Below are positions 1 to 6,140 of a DNA stretch of 7,804 nucleotides, in pieces. Within the stretch, counting starts at the first letter, position 1. Every line of letters begins with the position of its first letter. Below the pieces are notes generated by a model. That model did no database searches. It saw nothing but the letters and a program-made list of their open reading frames with translations, and was not told the DNA's origin. This stretch comes from Pseudonocardiaceae bacterium. GTDB lineage: Bacteria > Actinomycetota > Actinomycetes > Mycobacteriales > Pseudonocardiaceae. The stretch spans positions 1 to 7,804 of the forward strand of contig JAICSB010000140.1 of assembly GCA_025937115.1 (NCBI GenBank), given 5' to 3'. The translations under genes were made by a program, and so were the position numbers.

Positions 1-1
1 C

Positions 2-40
2 TGGTGGGGCAACCGCACCCTGCACTACGAATTCGCCTGA
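2..40 (+). CDS. 3' end of an unidentified upstream gene (partial)
   Basis: Reading from base 2, the twelve codons before the TGA at 38-40 encode WWGNRTLHYEFA. Nearly every third position is G or C, as expected for a real gene in this genome, so this is probably the C-terminal end of a protein that starts before the window. The tail does not match the C-terminus of any family I recognise. The stop lies in the same frame as the comEA reading frame that opens just after it, so it could also be a premature stop within a longer ancestral frame. However, the residues do not look like the membrane anchor or SLBB start expected of ComEA. Confidence 0.35.
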   Translation, partial: WWGNRTLHYEFA

Positions 41-43
41 CCC

Positions 44-448
44 TTGCCCCAACCAACTGCGCGGAAATCCGCGTTAGTTGACGGCACCAGGGTGGCTGAC
101 GCACTGGCCGCGGTCGGCGGCGCGCTGCCCGGCACCGACCTGATGGGTCTCAACATCGCCCGGCGGTTGTCCGACGGAGAGCAACTGCTGGTCGGTGTAG
201 TGCCACCGCCGGGACAGCCGGTTGATAGCCCGGCATCAGGTACTGCCAGCCGGTCCGGGCCGATCGATCTGAACGCGGCGACTCTTGAGCAGCTTGACGG
301 GCTACCCGGCGTTGGCACGGTCACTGCCCAGCGGATCGTGGATTGGCGTACCGCGCACGGTCGCTTCACGTCGGTGGATCAGCTCCGCGAGGTGAGCGGA
401 ATCGGACAGGCGCGGCTGAATCAGCTTAAGAAGCTGGTGCGGGTGTGA
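44..448 (+). CDS. comEA: ComEA-type DNA-binding protein, apparently N-terminally truncated
   Basis: ComEA binds incoming double-stranded DNA at the cell surface and passes it to the ComEC channel. Residues about 73-134 form a complete helix-hairpin-helix domain, with the motifs DLNAATLEQLDGLPGVG and VSGIGQARL. Residues about 14-52 (DGTRVADALAAVGG to LSDGEQLLVGV) match only the second half of an SLBB domain. The first SLBB strand and the N-terminal membrane anchor or signal peptide found in family members of roughly 200-300 residues are absent. An in-frame TGA at 38-40 rules out extension, and the first start available is a TTG at 44 without a convincing ribosome binding site. The gene overlaps comEC by four bases. 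Family identity is secure; the start, and whether the product reaches the membrane, are doubtful. It may be a 5'-truncated remnant. Confidence 0.8.
   Translation: MPQPTARKSALVDGTRVADALAAVGGALPGTDLMGLNIARRLSDGEQLLVGVVPPPGQPVDSPASGTASRSGPIDLNAATLEQLDGLPGVGTVTAQRIVDWRTAHGRFTSVDQLREVSGIGQARLNQLKKLVRV
55..79 (+). other. Stem-loop between the upstream gene end and comEA
   Basis: AACTGCGCGG and CCGCGTTAGTT fold around an AAAT loop. The stem has about ten pairs, with one bulged T and one G-T wobble. It starts 14 bases after the TGA at 38-40, a usual place for a terminator, but no T-run follows. It also lies inside the only open frame available for comEA, where a signal like this would not normally sit. 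It may be a terminator of the upstream gene, or a scar at the point where comEA lost its 5' end. Confidence 0.35.
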
Positions 449-2817
449 CCGCGGACCCGCTTGCCCCTGCACCAGCGCGCCACGACCTGCGCCTGGTGCC
501 GGCCGCCCTGATCAGCTGGGCCGTGGTGCTGTCCGGTCTGTACTTAGGGTCCTTGGCCGCGGCCGCGCTCGGCGCAGCGGGCCTGCTTGTGGCCGCAGCG
601 GCTGCATGGTCCGGCCGTTCGGCAGCGGTTCTCGCGGTGGGCGCAGTGGCCGCCGCTGTGGCACTGGTGGTCGGTACGCAGACCTGGCAGACCGAACATC
701 ACCCGCTGCGGTCAGCCGCGCAACACGGTTCGGCGGCGACCCTGGTGGTGCACCTGCGCGACGACCCACGAGCGGTCGCTTCCCCGGGCTACGGCGGCCG
801 GCAACCGCAGGTCCAGCAGGTGGTCATACCCGCGGAACTAGAGGCCGCGGTGGTGGCTGGGCAGCAGTGGCGCACCGGCGGTCGGGTGATTCTGCTGGCA
901 CCGGCGCACGGCTGGCTCGGCCTGTTGCCCGGCCAGCGAGTACGGACCACCGGCCTGCTTGCCGCTCCCAACCGATCCGACCTGACGGTGGCCGTACTGC
1001 GGGTGCGAGGTGAGCCGGACGTACTGTCGGCTCCGTCCGCGGTCCAACGAGTCGCCGAGCGGCTGCGGTCCGGGCTGCGACTCGCCGCCAAGGTCCTTGA
1101 TCCGGAGCCGGCCGGCCTTCTCCCTGCGCTGGTAGTGGGCGACACGTCGGCGATGGTGCCCACTGTCGAGGCGGAGTTTCGCGCCGCTGGGCTCACTCAT
1201 CTCATCGCCGTGTCCGGCACCAACGTAGCGATCGTGTGCGGGGTCGTCCTCGGGCTCGCCCGGCTGGCCGGGCTGGGCTCACGGCCGGCGGTGCTGCTGG
1301 CTGCGCTGACCCTGGTCGGGTTTGTGGTGCTGTGCCGCCCGTCGCCGAGCGTGCTGCGCGCCGCCGTGATGGGTGGCGTCATGCTGCTGGCACTGGTGCT
1401 CGGCCGTCGCCGCTCAGCTGTTCCAGCGCTGTGCGCTGCTGTCCTTGTCCTGCTCATGGTCGATCCGTCGCTCGGTAACGATCCCGGGTTCGCACTATCC
1501 GTGCTGGCCACTGGTGCGTTGGTGCTGCTGGCCCCGGGCTGGTCGGCGGCGCTGCGCCGGCACGGGGTGCCACCGGGGATCGCCGAGGCGCTTGCGGTGC
1601 CCGCCGCTGCCCATGTGATCACCGCGCCGGTGGTGGCAGGCCTGTCCGGTCAGGTGAGCCTGGTGGCGATTCTGACTAACTTGTTGGCCACCCCGGCGGT
1701 CGCGCCGGCGACGGTATTGGGTGTGCTCGCCGCGGTAGTGGCGGTGCTGTACCCGGGTACCGCTGCTGTCGTGGTGCATCTGGCCGGGCCGGCGGTGAGC
1801 TGGCTCGTGGGGGTCGGTCACCAGGGAGCCGAAGTGCCCGACGGGGTGTTGCGGTGGCCCGACGGGGCCTATGGCGCGCTGCTGCTGGCATTGATCGTCG
1901 CGGTGGGGCTGCTTTCCATGCGAGCGCACCGGCTGCGAGTTCTTGCGGCGGCCGGGCTGGTGGGCGCCCTGCTTGTGCTGGTGCCGACGAGGTTCGTGTC
2001 GCCCGGTTGGCCAGCGCCCGGCTGGGTAATGGTGGCCTGCGACGTCGGCCAAGGTGATGCCGTCGTGCTGGCCACCGCTGAGCCGGGCCGGGCGATCCTG
2101 GTCGATACGGGACCCGACCCAGGACCAGTGTCGGCGTGCCTCGACCGCCTCGGCGTCCGGCGCCTCGCCTTGATCGTCCTGAGCCATTTGCACGCCGACC
2201 ACATCGGCGGCCTGGTCGGCGCACTACGCAACCGGGCGGTCAGCGCCGTCGCGTTGGGCCCCGGGCGAAGCCCCCCGTGGGCGATGGCCGAGGTGCTGCG
2301 GACCGCAGCGGTGGCCCGGGTGCCGGTGGTCGCGCTCACCGCTGGGCAGCGGCTGTCCTGGCCCGGTCTGGGTCTCGATGTGCTGGCCCCGCTGCGCGAT
2401 CCTCCGCCGGTCGGGGATCACCAGGCCGAGGTCGACGGCACCGCGGTGAACAACACCTCGGTTGTGCTGCGGGCGAGCACTCCCGCCGGTCGAGTACTGC
2501 TCACCGGAGACGTCGAGCTCGATGCTCAGGCAGACCTGCTGGTTACCCGGACAGATCTACGGGCCGACGTGCTCAAGGTTCCGCATCACGGCTCGCGCTT
2601 CAACGCCGAGGAGTTCCTTGCCGCGGTTCGACCGCGAGTAGCGATCGTCAGTGTCGGGGCACACAACAGTTATGGCCATCCCAGCCAGCATGTACTTGAC
2701 ACACTGGCGGAGAAAGGCGCCTCGGTGCTGCGTACCGACTTGGATGGAGATATCGCGGTAGTGGGCAGCCCCCGGCTCCAGGTAGTCTCGCGCGGAAACG
2801 CGCTGCGCAGTCCCTAA
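445..2817 (+). CDS. comEC: ComEC/Rec2 DNA-uptake channel protein
   Basis: ComEC is the polytopic membrane channel that carries single-stranded DNA into the cytoplasm during transformation. The 790 residues are full length for the family. An N-terminal hydrophobic stretch (about 15-75) precedes an OB-like soluble region (about 90-190). The competence domain with many membrane segments runs from about 215 to 510; its conserved start contains HLIAVSGTN. A metallo-beta-lactamase-like domain follows (about 525-780). Its metal-ligand motifs are intact: DVGQGD from D533, HLHADH at H581, H583, D585 and H586, TGD with D689, HHGS at 714-717 and GHPS with H745. Start GTG 445 overlaps the comEA stop in GTGA, which implies translational coupling. 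No frameshift or missing motif is seen. The C-terminal domain is proposed to degrade the non-transported strand; that role is family knowledge. The uptake channel therefore looks functional although its partner ComEA does not. Confidence 0.97.
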   Translation: MTADPLAPAPARHDLRLVPAALISWAVVLSGLYLGSLAAAALGAAGLLVAAAAAWSGRSAAVLAVGAVAAAVALVVGTQTWQTEHHPLRSAAQHGSAATLVVHLRDDPRAVASPGYGGRQPQVQQVVIPAELEAAVVAGQQWRTGGRVILLAPAHGWLGLLPGQRVRTTGLLAAPNRSDLTVAVLRVRGEPDVLSAPSAVQRVAERLRSGLRLAAKVLDPEPAGLLPALVVGDTSAMVPTVEAEFRAAGLTHLIAVSGTNVAIVCGVVLGLARLAGLGSRPAVLLAALTLVGFVVLCRPSPSVLRAAVMGGVMLLALVLGRRRSAVPALCAAVLVLLMVDPSLGNDPGFALSVLATGALVLLAPGWSAALRRHGVPPGIAEALAVPAAAHVITAPVVAGLSGQVSLVAILTNLLATPAVAPATVLGVLAAVVAVLYPGTAAVVVHLAGPAVSWLVGVGHQGAEVPDGVLRWPDGAYGALLLALIVAVGLLSMRAHRLRVLAAAGLVGALLVLVPTRFVSPGWPAPGWVMVACDVGQGDAVVLATAEPGRAILVDTGPDPGPVSACLDRLGVRRLALIVLSHLHADHIGGLVGALRNRAVSAVALGPGRSPPWAMAEVLRTAAVARVPVVALTAGQRLSWPGLGLDVLAPLRDPPPVGDHQAEVDGTAVNNTSVVLRASTPAGRVLLTGDVELDAQADLLVTRTDLRADVLKVPHHGSRFNAEEFLAAVRPRVAIVSVGAHNSYGHPSQHVLDTLAEKGASVLRTDLDGDIAVVGSPRLQVVSRGNALRSP

Positions 2818-2832
2818 GCAGTCCGCCCGGGA

Positions 2833-3390
2833 TTACTGTCCCAGCCCGTTCGTGACATGAAAGACATTGCCCACGACACCACCGATCAGTCCGCTACGTT
2901 GTGGCTCAGCAGCCTGCGGCGCGGTTTCACCGGGACTGACGGCGCTATAGCTAGCACCATCGGCGCTATGCCTAGGAGCCTTAAGGACGGCGGTAAGATT
3001 TCCGGAGCCCGCTGGTTTCGCTGAGCCGGTGACAGCTGTCCGAGTAGGAACGCTGTACCGCGGCGCCGCTCGCACCGGCGCGCGCCGGACAGGGAGATCC
3101 TTCAGAGCCGAACTCCACTGTGGGGTTGCGCCTGGCGTTAACGGCGCGGTCTGGCCTGGAGCTGAGAACGAAGCTGAGGATCTTGCCGGGGGTGGCTGCG
3201 CCGGCTCCGCGACGTTCGGGCTGGCTGCGGGCTCGGTTATCGACCCCACCTCGTCGTCTCCGGTAAGCAGCGAACTGCCGTGCATAACGGTGGCGGACAG
3301 GGTTACCGCAGAGCCAGCGAACAGCGCTCCCAAAGTGCGCGCTGTCGGCCTCCAAGGTATGGGTGAAGCGGGCGAATAGCTGGCGACCAT
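2833..3390 (-). CDS. Hypothetical exported or membrane-anchored Pro/Ala/Ser-rich protein
   Basis: I do not recognise a family. The 185-residue product has a short basic and polar N-terminus and one hydrophobic segment at about residues 19-36 (TLGALFAGSAVTLSATVM), consistent with a signal peptide or single anchor. A long low-complexity region rich in Pro, Ala, Ser and Thr (about 50-165) follows. It ends in a glycine/valine-rich tail (SGLIGGVVGNVFHVTNGLGQ), a type of ending I associate with small exported actinobacterial proteins. A purine-rich AAAGGGAG lies about 12 bases before the ATG at 3390. It converges on comEC, leaving 15 bases between the stop codons, and lies downstream of thrC on the same strand. 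Overlapping frames on both strands are also open here, but none has an export signal. The gene call is moderate; the function is unknown. Confidence 0.55.
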   Translation of the reverse strand: MVASYSPASPIPWRPTARTLGALFAGSAVTLSATVMHGSSLLTGDDEVGSITEPAASPNVAEPAQPPPARSSASFSAPGQTAPLTPGATPQWSSALKDLPVRRAPVRAAPRYSVPTRTAVTGSAKPAGSGNLTAVLKAPRHSADGASYSAVSPGETAPQAAEPQRSGLIGGVVGNVFHVTNGLGQ

Positions 3391-3458
3391 CGGTCGAGCA
3401 CGCTCCCTTTCTCAGTCCACGGATCAAGCCACAAGGCCCGGCACCTGATGTCGGCGAG

Positions 3459-3464
3459 ACTGTA
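3459..3464 (-). promoter_or_regulatory. Candidate -10 box upstream of the hypothetical exported gene
   Basis: On the minus strand TACAGT fits the TAnnnT form of an actinobacterial -10 element and lies about 70 bases before the ATG at 3390. No good -35 box is found at the usual distance. The 133-base gap between the thrC stop (3524) and this gene shows no clear terminator, so read-through from thrC is also possible. Confidence 0.2.
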
Positions 3465-3523
3465 CCCTGCGCTGCCGACGATTGGTGGGATATACCGCGA
3501 GATTTGCGAAGAATGCGGCCGTA

Positions 3524-4846
3524 TCAGCGCCGGAGGGCCTCGCGGACGGCCTTGGCGTTCGGCGCCACAGTGGCACGTATTCCTAGGTGGGGTTCGACTG
3601 CATCCAAGGTTTTGAGCCCATCGCCGGTGATGAGCAGAACGGTTTCGTCATCGGGATCCAGCTGGCCACATTCGACGAGCTTCTTCGCGCAGGCCACCGT
3701 CACCCCGCCGGCGGTCTCCGCGAAGATCCCTTCAGTACGGGCCAGCAGCCGGATACCCTCGACCACCTCTGCGTCGGTGACGTCCTCGATCGCACCGTTG
3801 GTACGGCGGACGGCATCCAAGACATATGGGCCGTCGGCGGGCGCACCGATCGCCAGGGAGCGAGCGATGGTGTCCGGCCGGACCGGGACGATCACGTCGC
3901 GGCCGGCTTTGAAGGCCGCGGACACCGGCGAACAGCCGGTGGCTTGGGCGCCGAACACCCGGTACGGCGCCGGCTGGACCAGGCCGAGTTCGGTGAGTTC
4001 GCGAAACCCCTTGTCTACCTTGGTCAGCTGCGAGCCGGACGCGATCGGCACCACGATCTGGTCGGGCAGCCGCCAGCCGAGCTGCTCGGCGACCTCATAA
4101 GCCAGCGTCTTGGAACCCTCGGCGTAGTAGGGCCGAACGTTGACGTTAACGAATGCCCAGTCCTCGTGGTCGGCGGCCAACTCGGTGGCCAACCGGTTGA
4201 CGTCGTCGTAGGTACCATCCACCGCGATCAGCGCACCGTCGTAGACGGCGGTAGTGAGTACTTTTGCTCGTTCCAGTGAGGAGGGGATGAGCACCACCGA
4301 TTCCCAGCCGGCCCGAGCAGCCGCGGCGGCTACCGCGTTGGCGAGGTTTCCGGTGGATGGGCAGGCCAGTACCCGGAATCCGAGTTGCCGAGCGGCGGCC
4401 AGCGCGACGGCCACAACCCGGTCTTTGAAGGAATGTGTCGGGTTGCCGGTATCGTCTTTGACCCACAGTCGACGGATTCCCAGCGCCTTGGCGAGCCGGT
4501 CGGCGCGGATCAGTCGGGTCAGCCCTGGCTGAGTGTTCGGGTGTTCGTCGACGTCGGCTGGCACTGGCAGCATCTTGCGATAACGCCAGATCGACGGAGG
4601 ACCTGATTCGATATCCGAATGGGTGATGCGCCCGAAGTTGTAAGCAACCTCCAGCGGGCCGAAGCACTCGGCGCAGGCGAACTCTGCCGCCAGTGGTGTG
4701 CTGGCGCCACATTCTCGGCACACGAGCTGGCGCGCCGGTCCCAGGTCTAGGGCAGTAGTGGTCATCGTGTCGATTGGTCCAGGGTCGATCGTCGCGGTGT
4801 GAATCGTCGCGGTGTCGATCGAGCGTGTGTCGAGCGTGCCAGCCAT
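3524..4846 (-). CDS. thrC: Threonine synthase, zinc-ribbon type, behind a SAM riboswitch
   Basis: This PLP enzyme converts O-phosphohomoserine to threonine in the cytoplasm. The sequence resembles the Streptomyces SCO4293 type. Residues 43-61 carry a zinc ribbon (CREC, then CAEC). The fold-type II PLP core includes the Schiff-base lysine K141 in THSFKDR, the phosphate-binding loop STGNLANA, and the conserved stretches PYYAEGSKTLAYE, SGSQLTK, ETAGGVTV and GDGLKTLDA. Start ATG 4846 is chosen because GAGGAGAG lies eight bases upstream and directly follows the riboswitch. This gives 440 residues. A longer frame opening at 5014 would translate the riboswitch and is rejected. ATG 4765 (413 residues) lies closer to where conserved sequence begins but has only a weak ribosome binding site. 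The first 27 residues are repeat-encoded and unlikely to be catalytic. Cysteate synthase is a known paralogue of threonine synthase, so exact substrate specificity is inferred. Confidence 0.93.
   Translation of the reverse strand: MAGTLDTRSIDTATIHTATIDPGPIDTMTTTALDLGPARQLVCRECGASTPLAAEFACAECFGPLEVAYNFGRITHSDIESGPPSIWRYRKMLPVPADVDEHPNTQPGLTRLIRADRLAKALGIRRLWVKDDTGNPTHSFKDRVVAVALAAARQLGFRVLACPSTGNLANAVAAAAARAGWESVVLIPSSLERAKVLTTAVYDGALIAVDGTYDDVNRLATELAADHEDWAFVNVNVRPYYAEGSKTLAYEVAEQLGWRLPDQIVVPIASGSQLTKVDKGFRELTELGLVQPAPYRVFGAQATGCSPVSAAFKAGRDVIVPVRPDTIARSLAIGAPADGPYVLDAVRRTNGAIEDVTDAEVVEGIRLLARTEGIFAETAGGVTVACAKKLVECGQLDPDDETVLLITGDGLKTLDAVEPHLGIRATVAPNAKAVREALRR
4769..4828 (-). repeat. 15-nt tandem repeats at the 5' end of thrC
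   Basis: Four consecutive 15-base units begin, on the plus strand, at 4769, 4784, 4799 and 4814. The two central units (GTCGATCGTCGCGGT and GTGAATCGTCGCGGT) differ at two bases; the outer units are more diverged, and a partial copy continues from 4829. Being a multiple of three, the array stays in frame from ATG 4846 and encodes the pentapeptides TRSID, TATIH, TATID and PGPID. It ends just before the alternative ATG at 4765. It could grow or shrink by slippage without breaking the frame. Confidence 0.75.
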
Positions 4847-4917
4847 CGCGAGGTCTCTCCTCATCTCTCCCGCACCTGCGGGTCGGAATTGGCACCGTGA
4901 TCGTAAGCGACCTCGCG
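4847..4917 (-). promoter_or_regulatory. Putative translational expression platform of the thrC S-box
   Basis: The nine bases directly before the start codon (GACCTCGCG on the minus strand, 4855-4847) are perfectly complementary to CGCGAGGTC at 4917-4909 in the 3' strand of riboswitch helix P3. The Shine-Dalgarno GAGGAGAG occupies 4862-4855. Its first three bases belong to the P1 3' strand (4865-4860), and GAGG 4862-4859 can also fold back on CCTC 4853-4850. There is no T-run or terminator hairpin. The simplest reading is control of ribosome access by alternative pairing. The complementarity is observed; the switching model is inference. Confidence 0.55.
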
Positions 4918-4991
4918 GTATGAAGACATGCGCGCGCTTGCGTCGGTTGCCGGGGCTTCGTCGGGCCGATCCCTCTGCCCCTCTGGATGAG
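4860..4991 (-). promoter_or_regulatory. SAM-I riboswitch (S-box leader)
   Basis: This is a complete class I S-adenosylmethionine aptamer on the minus strand. P1 pairs CTCATC (4991-4986) with GATGAG (4865-4860). The conserved AGAG is followed by P2, G4981-C4977 with G4956-C4952, enclosing the kink-turn and the segment AGGGATCGGCCCGACGAAG. The P2 loop TCGG (4969-4966) pairs with CCGA (4886-4883) to form the pseudoknot. The conserved GGCAACC (4951-4945) and GGTGCCAATTCC (4896-4885) flank P3, whose lower strands are 4941-4935 and 4909-4903. P4 is CCCGC/GCGGG (4882-4878 with 4873-4869). A P4 directly before the P1 3' strand marks SAM-I rather than SAM-IV. SAM binding is expected to lower expression of the gene behind it, here thrC. 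Confidence 0.95.
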
Positions 4992-5013
4992 CGGTATTCG
5001 GTTGTGCCATCCA

Positions 5014-5035
5014 CCGTACGGCAGTCGGTACCGAC
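5014..5035. promoter_or_regulatory. Paired palindromes in the thrC-holA divergent region
   Basis: Two perfect palindromes, CCGTACGG (5014-5021) and GTCGGTACCGAC (5024-5035), are separated by two bases. They lie upstream of both the riboswitch (ends 4991) and holA (starts 5102), where a promoter for at least one of them is expected. They could be operator sites, but no regulator is identified and clear -35/-10 pairs are not visible on either strand. Confidence 0.3.
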
Positions 5036-5101
5036 CGCGTAGCCGTGTCCACCATGCGGGAGTCGGCGATCGTCGCAGCGCCCGATGCGAGGATGGGCGG
5101 C

Positions 5102-6079
5102 GTGAACTCAGAGCCGGTCCCGTCCATGCCGCTGCACTTGATCCTCGGTGAGGAGGAGCTGCTGGTCGAGCGGGCCGTGCAGGTCGTGATAGACGCCGCG
5201 CGGCGGTCCGACCCGCAGGCAGAAGTGTGCCGAATCCGGGCCACCGATCTGGTTCCCGGCGAACTCGACGAGCTGGTCAGCCCGTCGCTGTTCGCGCAAG
5301 GGCGGGTGGTGGTACTAGGCGCCGCCCACGAAGTGAGCAAAGACATCGCCGAGGCGGTCTTAGACCATGCGCGGCATCTATCGCAGGCAGCGCAGGGCAT
5401 CGTGCTGGTCGTCACGCACGCTGGCGCTGGTCGCGGTAAGGCCTTGGCTGATGGGCTGCGCACGGCGGGTGCCGTGGTCCGCGAATGTCCTCGGATCACC
5501 CGTTTCGAGGATCGCGCCGGCTTTGTACGCGAGGAGGTCCAGCGGGCCGGTGGGCGGATCAGCGCTGGTGCGGTCACCGCATTACTTGATGCGGTCGGTT
5601 CGGACCTGCGGGAACTCGCCTCGGCGGCAGCTCAGTTGACCACCGACAGCGGCGGCTCCGTCGACGAGACCGCGGTACGCCGCTATCACCGGGGCCGTGC
5701 CGAGGTCACCGGCTTCTCGGTTGCGGAGAAGGTGATGACCGGAGACCGCGCCGGTGCTCTGGAGACGCTGCGCTGGGCGATGCAGCTGGGCGTGCCGCAT
5801 GTCCTGGTGGCCGATGCGCTGGCCGATGCCGTGCGCACGGTTGCCCGGGTCAGCGCCTCTGGCCGCGCTGACCCGTATCGGCTTGCCAGCGCGTTGGGTA
5901 TGCCACCGTGGAAAGTCAAAAAGGCGATGGCCCAGTCCCGCGGCTGGCAGCACGACGGTCTCGCCCAGGCTATGCAGGTGGTCGCGACGGTCAACGCCGA
6001 TGTCAAGGGAGTCGCCGGGGACGCCGATTATGCACTGGAACGCGCGGTGCTCGCGCTGTGCGCCGCCCGCCGTCGCTGA
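5102..6079 (+). CDS. holA: DNA polymerase III subunit delta
   Basis: The delta subunit opens the beta sliding clamp as part of the clamp-loader complex during chromosome replication. The 325-residue product begins the conserved region with LHLILGEEELLVERAV and matches the actinobacterial HolA pattern throughout: an N-terminal AAA+-like domain, a middle domain, and the C-terminal helical collar domain starting near TGFSVAEKVMTGDRAGALE and containing MPPWKVKKA. Start GTG 5102 is chosen because GAGG (5089-5092) lies nine bases upstream and it leaves about ten residues before the conserved region. The frame is open to GTG 5045, which would add 19 residues with no ribosome binding site. In many actinobacteria holA directly follows comEC on the same strand; here a minus-strand block of 2.1 kb separates them. 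It is divergent from thrC across a 255-base gap that holds the riboswitch. Confidence 0.93.
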   Translation: MNSEPVPSMPLHLILGEEELLVERAVQVVIDAARRSDPQAEVCRIRATDLVPGELDELVSPSLFAQGRVVVLGAAHEVSKDIAEAVLDHARHLSQAAQGIVLVVTHAGAGRGKALADGLRTAGAVVRECPRITRFEDRAGFVREEVQRAGGRISAGAVTALLDAVGSDLRELASAAAQLTTDSGGSVDETAVRRYHRGRAEVTGFSVAEKVMTGDRAGALETLRWAMQLGVPHVLVADALADAVRTVARVSASGRADPYRLASALGMPPWKVKKAMAQSRGWQHDGLAQAMQVVATVNADVKGVAGDADYALERAVLALCAARRR

Positions 6080-6080
6080 A

Positions 6081-6097
6081 CGGTGGGTAACCTACCG
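6081..6097 (+). terminator. Hairpin directly after holA
   Basis: CGGTGGG-TAA-CCTACCG forms a seven-pair stem, with one G-U pair and a three-base loop, starting one base after the holA stop. The wobble becomes an A-C mismatch on the opposite strand, so the hairpin favours transcripts leaving holA over those leaving rpsT. There is no T-run, which is common for actinobacterial terminators. Its place between two convergent genes supports the call. Confidence 0.5.
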
Positions 6098-6140
6098 CCC
6101 CGATTGGAGCGGCGAATAGCTGACGGCCGCGCAGTCGGAG

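Noticed and set aside
1495..2339. Long minus-strand open frames opposite comEC.
   Set aside because: The products are Arg/Pro/Gln-rich with no domain, while the plus-strand frame is an intact ComEC.
3363..4279. Long open frames on the plus strand opposite thrC.
   Set aside because: They are antisense shadows of thrC caused by high GC content; the minus-strand protein matches threonine synthase throughout.
4860..4991. SAM-IV class assignment for the riboswitch.
   Set aside because: A P4 hairpin lies between J3/4 and the P1 3' strand, which is the SAM-I layout.
4847..5014. N-terminal extension of thrC to ATG 5014, adding 56 residues.
   Set aside because: It would translate straight through the SAM riboswitch; the added residues are not family-like, and a good Shine-Dalgarno precedes ATG 4846.
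5045..5101. Earlier holA starts at GTG 5045, ATG 5054 and ATG 5093.
   Set aside because: No ribosome binding site at usable spacing, whereas GTG 5102 has GAGG nine bases upstream and begins just before conserved sequence.
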